From Anaerolineae bacterium (lineage in GTDB: Bacteria > Chloroflexota > Anaerolineae > Aggregatilineales > Phototrophicaceae): 48,294 nt of DNA. The translations under genes and the position numbers were made by a program. This document shows positions 42,242 through 48,294 of the stretch, piece by piece (positions within the stretch are counted from its first letter, which is position 1; the number at the start of each line of letters is the position of its first letter). Under the pieces are notes generated by a model. The model made no database searches and had not been told where the DNA came from. It saw nothing but the letters and a program-made list of their open reading frames with translations. The stretch spans positions 1-48,294 of the forward strand of contig JAJDXR010000041.1 in assembly GCA_022823165.1 (NCBI GenBank). Direction: 5' to 3'.

Positions 42242-43777
42242 ATGCCTGAAAAACATAAAATTTCGCGGCGCGACTTTTTGAAGAATTCGGCTATTGGCAG
42301 CCTGGGCATGTTGCTCGCCGCGCAGGGTCTGCCCCTGGCCGCGCAGGACAGCATCATCAACATCGTCAGCTCGGGCGCGGATATCACTAGCGAGCCGACT
42401 ACATTCCGCTGGGTGGATAGCGGCGATCAAAAAGCCGTCTTCTGGAACGCCTTCTTCGAGAAATACATGGAAGCGCATGACAATGTAACGATTCAATACG
42501 ATGCGCTGCCTTGGAATGAGATTGCCCAAGTTGTGCCGCTTGGTGTGCGCAACGGCAGCGCCCACGATGTCTTCCAGCGCCCGCTCTCGGTCAGCTTGGC
42601 GCAGGCCGTTAGCGAGGGCTGGGTGGCGGCATTGGATGACATCATCCCCAATTTCGATGAATGGAAAGCCAGCTTCCCTGGCGGCGTCTTCGTGGAAGGC
42701 ATCACCGGTTTCAATGGCAAGACCTATTCCTTCCCCGCTACTTCCAACAAGCGCTATGGCACACACCTGCTCTACAATGTCGAGTACCTTGCGGAAGCCG
42801 GGGTTGATCCGCAAGCCGGCCCCCTATCCGCTGATGATTTTGTAGCAACTGCGAAAAAAATCACCGAGAATGGCGCTGGGCGTTATTTCGGCTTCATCAT
42901 GGGTGGCAACCAGGTCAATCGCTGGGGAGCCATCGTGCGCGAATTCGCCCGCATCGCCGGCGCAATCAGCATGAACGTGGGCAACTTCGATTTGGACATG
43001 AGCACGGGCGAAGTGCCTTATACCAACCCGCTGTATCTGGATGCGATTGATGTGCTGCTGCGGCTGCGCGATGATGGCAGCGTCTTCCCCGGTACCTTGT
43101 CCATGAATGCGCCGGAAGCGCGGGCGCGCATGCCCCAAGGCGCGGCTGGCATGATATTGCAAGGTCCTTGGAATATCCCGATTTGGCTGCGAGAAAACCC
43201 CGACTTCAACTTCAATATCGCCGGGCAGCCCTTGCTGGATCCGCCGAACTTCGTGCCGGTATCAGTCGGTCCCGGCGGCTCGAACGAGATTCACATCTAT
43301 GCCGAAGCCAGCGACGCCAACAAACAAATCGCCGGCGACATCTTCCATTACCTCGGCACCTTTGAGGGCCAAGTGGCTTGGGCGACCTTGGTGGGCGCGG
43401 CTGATCCCGCCATCTTCGCCGAAGCGGTAGCCGAAGCGGATATGCAGCCGCTGGAGCGCGCCGCCCTGCTGATGTTCAACGAGCAGGTGCGCGTCGGTCC
43501 CAGCCCCATCGTACGCAACCCGGATACCGCCGCGGTCAACCTGGAGCTGCGTCCGATCACGCCCAATCTCGCCGAGACGGTTCAGGGCATCTATACCGAG
43601 CAGATTGACGACGCCGCTGCTGCGCTACAAGATCTGTCCGACCGGGCAAATGCCGAGCTGGACCGCGCCATCGCCGCCGCCGTCGAAAAAGGCGCCATGG
43701 TCTCCCGCGAGGATTACATCTTCCCGAATTGGGACCCGCATCAGGACTACGGCGAAGATTTCTACGCCGAACTCTAG
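42242..43777 (+). CDS. Sugar-binding protein with Tat signal (CUT1 importer, family 1)
   Basis: Extracellular binding protein of the second CUT1 system, 511 aa. The N-terminus has a twin-arginine signal: ISRRDFLKNSAIGSLGML (near 6-23), ending LAAQ-D. So it is folded, possibly with a ligand or cofactor, before export. Family features: VDSGDQKAVFWNAFFEKYME, GFIMGGNQVNRWGAIVREFA and PQGAAGMILQGPWNIPIWLR. The long C-terminal extension (about 60 residues, helical, rich in Ala) is more than most relatives have. Start at 42242 has GAGGGACAG upstream; the in-frame start at 42203 would place 13 residues before the signal. A hairpin follows the stop. With the sulfatase downstream, a sulfated sugar or its product is a plausible ligand (inference). 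Confidence 0.9.
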   Translation: MPEKHKISRRDFLKNSAIGSLGMLLAAQGLPLAAQDSIINIVSSGADITSEPTTFRWVDSGDQKAVFWNAFFEKYMEAHDNVTIQYDALPWNEIAQVVPLGVRNGSAHDVFQRPLSVSLAQAVSEGWVAALDDIIPNFDEWKASFPGGVFVEGITGFNGKTYSFPATSNKRYGTHLLYNVEYLAEAGVDPQAGPLSADDFVATAKKITENGAGRYFGFIMGGNQVNRWGAIVREFARIAGAISMNVGNFDLDMSTGEVPYTNPLYLDAIDVLLRLRDDGSVFPGTLSMNAPEARARMPQGAAGMILQGPWNIPIWLRENPDFNFNIAGQPLLDPPNFVPVSVGPGGSNEIHIYAEASDANKQIAGDIFHYLGTFEGQVAWATLVGAADPAIFAEAVAEADMQPLERAALLMFNEQVRVGPSPIVRNPDTAAVNLELRPITPNLAETVQGIYTEQIDDAAAALQDLSDRANAELDRAIAAAVEKGAMVSREDYIFPNWDPHQDYGEDFYAEL

Positions 43778-43791
43778 CATCAGCGCAGCAG

Positions 43792-43821
43792 GGGAGGGGC
43801 GTCAGCGCAGGCGCTCCTCCC
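43792..43821 (+). terminator. GC hairpin after the Tat-exported binding-protein gene
   Basis: GGGAGGGGCG (43792-43801) pairs with CGCTCCTCCC (43812-43821), one G-T pair, 10-nt loop, 14 nt after the stop. No U-tract, so more likely mRNA protection or attenuation than full termination. The permease starts about 30 nt later. Confidence 0.5.
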
Positions 43822-43851
43822 GCCATCAAGCGCCAAGAACAAGGGGGCGGT

Positions 43852-44856
43852 GTGGCTCTCGCGCCACCACTAAGCGTCAGCAAGCCGCGCAAGCAAACGG
43901 CTATATCCCTCATGCTGCGGCGGATTTCTCAGCATCGCTGGGTCTATCTCTTTATGCTGCCGTCGCTGATCTTGACGGCGCTGTTCACGCTCTACCCCAT
44001 CTTCGCCTCCTTCTATTTTTCATTGTTTCAATGGTCCGGCTTCACCAGCGACGCCTATTATATTGGCTTGCAAAATTACCAAGAAGTGGTGCCGGATAAG
44101 CAGTTCTGGAACGCTTTTGAGCACTCCTTTATCTTCATGCTGAGCAGCGTGCCCATCAAGCTGTCGCTGGCGCTGGGTATTGCCATCTTGCTCAACGACC
44201 GCGCCCTGCGCCTGGCGCCGATTTTCCGCACCATGTTCTTTGTGCCGGTGGTCACCACCACAGCCATCGTCGGCATCGTCATGACCTTCATCATGAGCCC
44301 ATTTAACGGGCCAATTAATACCATCATGCTCGACTTGGGTTTGATCGCCCGCCCCATTGATTTCCTGGGCGACCCTAAAATTGCGCTCTTTTCTGTTGTC
44401 GGCGTCGAAATTTGGAAGTGGCTGGGCAACCCAATGATTTATTGGCTGGCCGCCTTGCAAACTATACCGGCTTCACTCTATGAAGCGGCTGAAGTGGATG
44501 GCGCCAACTGGTGGCGCAAGTTCGCTTTTATCACGCTGCCCCTGCTCAAGCCCTTCGCCATCGTCATCGTCTTAATCACAGCCGTGGGTACACTCAATGT
44601 CTTCGCCCTGGTGCAGACGATGACGGGCGGCGGTCCTTATTTTGCCAGCGAGGTGATGGAGGTTTATATCTATCGCACCGCCTTTGGCGCGGCCAACAGC
44701 ATGACATTGCCGCGCCTGGGTTACGCCTCGGCCGCGGCGGCCTTCTTTGGCGTATCGGTGATGTTCCTCGCCACCATTCAAATTTTCGCCGCTCGCTGGG
44801 CAAACCGCGAACGCGCAGGCCTGGCCGCGGCTGAGACACAGCTGGGGGACAGTTGA
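43852..44856 (+). CDS. Sugar ABC transporter permease (MalF-like)
   Basis: First membrane subunit of the second CUT1 importer, 334 aa from the chosen GTG. Core: HRWVYLFMLPSLILTALFTL then YPIFASFYFSLFQWSGF, the typical MalF start. The EAA loop is SLYEAAEVDGANWWRKFAFI near 204-223, followed by GGGPYFASEVMEVYIYRTAF near 254-273. The GTG at 43852 has AAGGGGGCG before it; an ATG at 43912 is the alternative. A still longer frame back to 43729 overlaps the binding-protein gene and the hairpin and is not coding. Its TGA overlaps the ATG of the next gene. Confidence 0.88.
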   Translation: MALAPPLSVSKPRKQTAISLMLRRISQHRWVYLFMLPSLILTALFTLYPIFASFYFSLFQWSGFTSDAYYIGLQNYQEVVPDKQFWNAFEHSFIFMLSSVPIKLSLALGIAILLNDRALRLAPIFRTMFFVPVVTTTAIVGIVMTFIMSPFNGPINTIMLDLGLIARPIDFLGDPKIALFSVVGVEIWKWLGNPMIYWLAALQTIPASLYEAAEVDGANWWRKFAFITLPLLKPFAIVIVLITAVGTLNVFALVQTMTGGGPYFASEVMEVYIYRTAFGAANSMTLPRLGYASAAAAFFGVSVMFLATIQIFAARWANRERAGLAAAETQLGDS

Positions 44857-45743
44857 TGGCGCGCGCAGCGAAACCGCGGCTGAGCGCCTCGGAACACCAC
44901 CGCCGCATGGAGATCAAAGCCACTCGCCTGCGGGAAATCGTCACCACCATCATTTTGACGCCGCTGGCTCTCATTTGGATCTATCCCTTTCTATGGATGG
45001 TTAGCGCCGCGCTGAAAACCAATGATGAAATTTTCCGCTCAGGCGCCAATCTCTTGCCCAAAGCGCTGACTTTTGAGAACTTTGAACGGGCTTGGGTACA
45101 GGCGAATATCGGCTTGTATTTCCTCAATACCGTTGTCATCGCCGCCGGCTCGGTCTTGTTGGTGCTGGCGACCACTTCCATGATGGGTTATGTCTTGGGG
45201 CGCTACCGCTTTCCCGGGCGGCGCTTGGTGGTGGGCGTCTTTGTCGCTACGGTCTTCCTGCCTAAAGGCTATACCATTATCCCCATCTTTGATTTGATTC
45301 TCGGGCTTGGCTTAAATGGCACCTTAACCGGCGTCATTTTGGCGCAGAGTGGCGGCGCGCATATAATCTTCATCTTGCTCTTTGCCGGTTATTTCGGCCA
45401 ATTGCCTAAAGAATTGGAAGAAGCCGCCATTGTTGATGGCGCTGGCTTCCTGCGTGTCTTCTTGCAGATTATGCTGCCGCTTTCCAAGCCGGTCATCGCC
45501 ACGGTGGTGATTATGCAGCTCATCGCCAGTTGGAACGATTTCCTGCTGCCGCTGGTGCTTACCTTGCCCGCGCCAGAGCTGCGAACTTTGTCCGTCGGCA
45601 TGTACGCTTTCCGCGGCGAGTATTACATTGATTGGAGTGGCATGGCGGCAGCGGCCACGATCTCCATAATCCCGATCATCATGGTCTTCCTGGCGATGCA
45701 GCGCTATTTTATTGAAGGCATCGCCGGCGCCGTGAAGAGTTAG
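44856..45743 (+). CDS. Sugar ABC transporter permease (MalG-like)
   Basis: Second membrane subunit, 295 aa. N-terminal basic stretch of about 30 residues, then LTPLALIWIYPFLWMVSAAL followed by KTNDEIF, the MalG beginning. EAA loop near 186-206 (ELEEAAIVDGAGFLRVFLQI), WNDFLLPLVLT near 230-240, and the AGAVKS terminus. The ATG overlaps the previous stop by 1 nt with GGGGGAC as ribosome site; a TTG 3 nt upstream is unlikely. As in the first CUT1 system no ATPase gene is nearby; a shared one is expected elsewhere. Confidence 0.92.
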   Translation: MARAAKPRLSASEHHRRMEIKATRLREIVTTIILTPLALIWIYPFLWMVSAALKTNDEIFRSGANLLPKALTFENFERAWVQANIGLYFLNTVVIAAGSVLLVLATTSMMGYVLGRYRFPGRRLVVGVFVATVFLPKGYTIIPIFDLILGLGLNGTLTGVILAQSGGAHIIFILLFAGYFGQLPKELEEAAIVDGAGFLRVFLQIMLPLSKPVIATVVIMQLIASWNDFLLPLVLTLPAPELRTLSVGMYAFRGEYYIDWSGMAAAATISIIPIIMVFLAMQRYFIEGIAGAVKS

Positions 45744-45778
45744 CTGACGTCCACACTTGCTTTGGAAATGCCGAGCCT

Positions 45779-47512
45779 ATGTCCAAACTCAATATCCTGC
45801 TGATTACATCCGACCAACAGCACTGGAACACGCTGGGGCAATTCAACCCGGAGATTCAAACTCCGGCGCTTGACCGCCTGGCCGCGCAAGGAACCACCTT
45901 CACCCGCGCCTACTGCCCCAACCCCACCTGCACCCCCACCCGCAGCAGCATGATCACCGGCAAGTACCCGTCCCAGCATGGCGCTTACTCGCTGGGAACC
46001 AAGCTGCCTGAAAGCGAACCGACCGTCGGTGAGATCTTCAGCGAAGCCGGCTATCGCGCCGCGCTGGTGGGCAAGGCGCATTTTCAGCCGCTGCAAGCCA
46101 CGGAAGAATACCCGTCTCTGGAAGCTTATCCGACCCTGCAAGACCTCGATTTCTGGGCGGACTTCAAAGGTCCCTTTTACGGCTTCGATCATATTGAGCT
46201 GGCGCGCAACCATACCGACGAAGCCCACGTCGGCCAGCACTACGCCCTTTGGATGGAAGAAAAGGGCTTGAGCAATTGGCGCGATTATTTCCTGCAGCCG
46301 ACCGGCCACATAACAGCGCAGCGCCGCAAATGGCTGATTCCTGAAGAGTATCATTACAATGCCTGGATCGCCGAACGCAGTCGGTCGCTCATCTCGCAAT
46401 ATCAGGACTCGGACGAACCTTTCTTTCTTTGGGCCAGCTTCTTTGATCCGCATCCCAAATACCTCGCGCCTGAGCCCTGGGACACGATGTACGATCCCGA
46501 CGAGATCACAGTGCCGACCGTCACGCCGGGCGAACATGACGACAGTCCACCACACCTGCAGCTGACGCAGCAGCCCGACCCCGATTACTCCGCCTGGCAA
46601 GAACCGAACGGCGCCGGCTGCCACGGCTTCCACTCACACTTGCACGACCGCGATGAACTGGCCAAAGACATCGCCTGCTACTACGGTATGGTCAGCTGTA
46701 TGGACAAGTACATCGGCGCCATCGTGGACCATCTGGATGACTTGGGCTTGGCTGAAAATACGCTGGTCGTCTTCACTAGCGATCACGGGCATTGCTTTGG
46801 CCAGCACGGGCTGATCGCCAAGGGCGCTTTCCACTATGACGACGGCCTGCGCGTGCCCATGATCGCGCGCCTGCCGGGTCGCATCCCGGCCGGGCAGCGC
46901 AGCCACAGCTTGCAATCGTTGGTCGATTACGCGCCGACCTTCCTCGACTACTGCGGCCTCGATGTCCCCGGGGAAATGACCGGCATCGCTCAACAATCGA
47001 GTTGGAATGGGAATGACGCGGAAGCGCGCGAGCATGTCATCATCGAGAATCGCCATCAGCCGACCACGCTGCATCTCAAGACTTACATTGATGAGCGCTA
47101 CAAGCTGACGCTGTATTACGGGCGCGGCTACGGCGAGATCTATGACCTGCGCGACGACCCGGGCGAAGTCAACAACTTGTGGGCGGACGCGGACCTGCGC
47201 GCCGAACTTAACGAGGCCTTCCTGCGCGCCGAGATGCAGAAGGAAGAGCCGCTCAACGCCGAGAGCCTGGCGCAGCCGCATAAGTCGGCGGCTATGTACG
47301 TCAAGAGCTGCAACAAGGGTCACTGGCATATCCGCTTTGACCCGGCGCTGGATCGCTTCGAGTTATTCGATTTGGCGGCAGATGCGGGGCGGACGCGGAA
47401 TCTGTGGGACGAGCCGGCTTATCGCGATAAACGCGCCGAGATGGCGCGGGCGCTGCTCTTCAGCCGCTGGGGGATGGAGCCGCTCTGGATGCCGCGAATC
47501 GCGGGGGCTTAG
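45779..47512 (+). CDS. Type I sulfatase (formylglycine-dependent)
   Basis: Hydrolyses a sulfate ester, probably on a sugar. 577 aa. The active-site motif CTPTRSSMITG starts at Cys51, which must be oxidised to formylglycine by an FGE-type maturase (not in the window). Calcium ligands: Asp12-Gln13 in TSDQQHWNT and Asp-His in FTSDHGHCFGQHG near 331-343. A DDGLRVPMIARLPGRI segment follows. C-terminal subdomain present, so full length. No signal peptide is visible, so it should act in the cytoplasm. It lies 35 nt after the CUT1 permease on the same strand, which fits import of a sulfated glycan and its internal desulfation (inference). A GGAAATG ribosome site precedes the start. Confidence 0.92.
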   Translation: MSKLNILLITSDQQHWNTLGQFNPEIQTPALDRLAAQGTTFTRAYCPNPTCTPTRSSMITGKYPSQHGAYSLGTKLPESEPTVGEIFSEAGYRAALVGKAHFQPLQATEEYPSLEAYPTLQDLDFWADFKGPFYGFDHIELARNHTDEAHVGQHYALWMEEKGLSNWRDYFLQPTGHITAQRRKWLIPEEYHYNAWIAERSRSLISQYQDSDEPFFLWASFFDPHPKYLAPEPWDTMYDPDEITVPTVTPGEHDDSPPHLQLTQQPDPDYSAWQEPNGAGCHGFHSHLHDRDELAKDIACYYGMVSCMDKYIGAIVDHLDDLGLAENTLVVFTSDHGHCFGQHGLIAKGAFHYDDGLRVPMIARLPGRIPAGQRSHSLQSLVDYAPTFLDYCGLDVPGEMTGIAQQSSWNGNDAEAREHVIIENRHQPTTLHLKTYIDERYKLTLYYGRGYGEIYDLRDDPGEVNNLWADADLRAELNEAFLRAEMQKEEPLNAESLAQPHKSAAMYVKSCNKGHWHIRFDPALDRFELFDLAADAGRTRNLWDEPAYRDKRAEMARALLFSRWGMEPLWMPRIAGA

Positions 47513-47546
47513 GGTAAATGCTGTATCCAAATCTGATGTAAAACAT

Positions 47547-47575
47547 TTGTGCTTTGGCGCGGACTGTGACATAAT
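47547..47575 (+). promoter_or_regulatory. Predicted promoter of the vsr gene
   Basis: TTGTGC (47547-47552), 17-nt spacer, CATAAT (47570-47575), about 38 nt before the TTG start. Confidence 0.4.
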
Positions 47576-47612
47576 CTGGTCAAGATCTCGTGATTACGGT
47601 TAGAGGTAGAAT

Positions 47613-47861
47613 TTGACTGACACCGTTTCTCCTGCAAAACGCAGTGATGTCATGTCGAGAGTCCGAAGCACGGACACCAAGCCTGAACTGCTGATACGGA
47701 AAGGTTTGCATGCGCTGGGATTTCGGTACCGCTTGCACGTCAAAGATCTTCCTGGTAAGCCTGACCTTGTATTTCCTCGTTACAAATCTGTTATTTTCGT
47801 GAATGGATGCTTCTGGCATGGTCATTGTTGTCCACGCTGTCGAATGCCTAGGTTCTGTTGA
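47613..47861 (+). pseudogene. vsr: Very short patch repair endonuclease, interrupted by an IS
   Basis: Vsr nicks DNA at T-G mismatches left by deamination of 5-methylcytosine. The 82-aa product starts MTDTVSPAKRSDVMSRVRST, then PELLIRKGLHALGFRYRLH and GKPDLVFPRYKSVIFVNGCF-WHGH, with the catalytic Asp and the His residues of the zinc/active-site region. After RMP the sequence departs from the family at 47851, where GGTTCTGTTGAC begins; the frame then ends at a TGA inside the insertion. The last third of the protein, with the second Asp and last zinc Cys, is missing. TTG start with TAGAGGTAG upstream. The gene normally sits beside a cytosine methyltransferase, which would lie past the insertion. 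Confidence 0.88.
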
Positions 47862-48294
47862 CATTCTATCGTAACCAGATAAGCGTACCGACAAAATGCA
47901 GAAAACCAAGATGAGATGTATCCAGTTTCTCAAATCGAGAAAAGACGCGGCGGAAATGCTTGATCTTGTTGAAAAAACGCTCCACCAGATTCCGCTCGCG
48001 ATACCAGCGTTTATCGTATGCCCGCTGCGCTTTGGCGCGTGGATGTGGCGGAATCACCACTTCTACTCCACTTGCCAGCAACTTATCCACAAAGGCCTGA
48101 GCCGCATAGCCGCGATCTGCGATTACCCGCTCAAAGGCAAAGCCTTCAATCAAGCGCTCCGCTTGTTTTATGTCGTGACCTTGTCCGGGACTCAAGCGGT
48201 AACGCAAGGGCTTGCCTGCAGTTTCCACCGTTGTATGAATTTTGCTGCTATAGCCGCCGCGACTGCGTCCCAAGGCTTGCGCCTGACTTTTTTT
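47851..48294 (-). mobile_element. IS5-family insertion sequence (IS427-like), partial at window end
   Basis: Begins with the end sequence GGTTCTGTTGACATTC next to CTA in the vsr frame (a CTAG-type target is suggested), 15 nt past the transposase stop. The GG(N)TCTGTTGAC wording and a two-frame transposase fit the IS427 group. The right end lies outside the window. Confidence 0.8.
47866..48294 (-). CDS. IS5-family DDE transposase, second reading frame (partial)
   Basis: C-terminal part (at least 142 residues, open to the window edge) of a DDE transposase that moves the insertion sequence. It contains SQAQALGRSRGGYSSKIHT, FERVIADRGYAAQAFVDKL with the second catalytic Asp, and a YDKRWYRERNLVERFFNKIK segment with the catalytic Glu and the family RxxxE. 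It ends GTLIWLR. At the edge the frame runs into AAAAAAA (48294-48288), a heptamer suited to -1 frameshifting, so the protein is probably made by fusion with an upstream frame not seen here. Confidence 0.85.
   Translation of the reverse strand, partial: KKSQAQALGRSRGGYSSKIHTTVETAGKPLRYRLSPGQGHDIKQAERLIEGFAFERVIADRGYAAQAFVDKLLASGVEVVIPPHPRAKAQRAYDKRWYRERNLVERFFNKIKHFRRVFSRFEKLDTSHLGFLHFVGTLIWLR

Noticed and set aside
43729..43851. N-terminal extension of the second MalF-like permease
   Set aside because: It overlaps the binding-protein gene and a hairpin, encodes basic low-complexity sequence, and is replaced by a GTG start with a ribosome site.

Overview
The window is about 48 kb of GC-rich bacterial chromosome. 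Gene content points to Chloroflexota, probably Anaerolineae-like: many substrate-binding-protein ABC operons, some with oversized permeases, a menaquinone cluster, a Tat-exported sugar-binding protein, a sulfatase and a fused molybdo-hydroxylase. This placement is inference from gene style, since no rRNA or marker gene is present. No tRNA, rRNA or CRISPR array was recognised.

Layout. 0-3.2 kb (minus): UvrD-type helicase followed by an overlapping Fe-S PD-(D/E)XK nuclease. 3.5-9.0 kb: a 45-residue membrane protein, a CUT1 sugar ABC importer without its own ATPase, and a convergent galactokinase. 9-13.9 kb: a small secreted protein, a fused [2Fe-2S]/molybdopterin dehydrogenase carrying two in-frame repeat-derived insertions, a HicAB toxin-antitoxin pair and a Uma2-type nuclease. 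14-17.6 kb (minus): AMP-forming acyl-CoA ligase and glycogen debranching enzyme. 17.8-22.7 kb: a BMP-type nucleoside ABC importer. 22.8-25.2 kb: a secreted unknown, a DUF1232-DUF4230 fusion and decayed repeats. 25.2-29.3 kb: acyltransferase, Wzm/Wzt polysaccharide exporter, a 28-residue membrane peptide and an APH-like kinase. 29.3-34.3 kb (minus): menD-menB-menE-menH. 34.3-35.0 kb: a GxxExxY remnant and palindromic repeats. 35.0-40.3 kb: a CUT2-type sugar importer with an unusually large permease, then a two-repeat lipoprotein split by one in-frame UGA. 40.3-42.1 kb: DinB-like protein and RarA. 42.1-47.5 kb: a second CUT1 importer with a Tat-signal binding protein, plus a sulfatase. 47.6 kb to the end: a vsr endonuclease gene broken by an IS5-type element that runs off the window.

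Functionally this is a heterotrophic, scavenging lifestyle: three sugar-type importers (two needing a shared ATPase from elsewhere), one nucleoside importer, galactose phosphorylation, glycogen turnover, desulfation of a substrate and menaquinone respiration. The most unusual signals are repeat-derived. Palindromic elements sit inside the xanthine dehydrogenase-like ORF without breaking it. Hairpins follow the binding-protein gene in all four such operons. One hairpin element lies just after an apparently truncated binding protein. A tandem-domain lipoprotein is interrupted by a single UGA with a strong hairpin 11 nt downstream.
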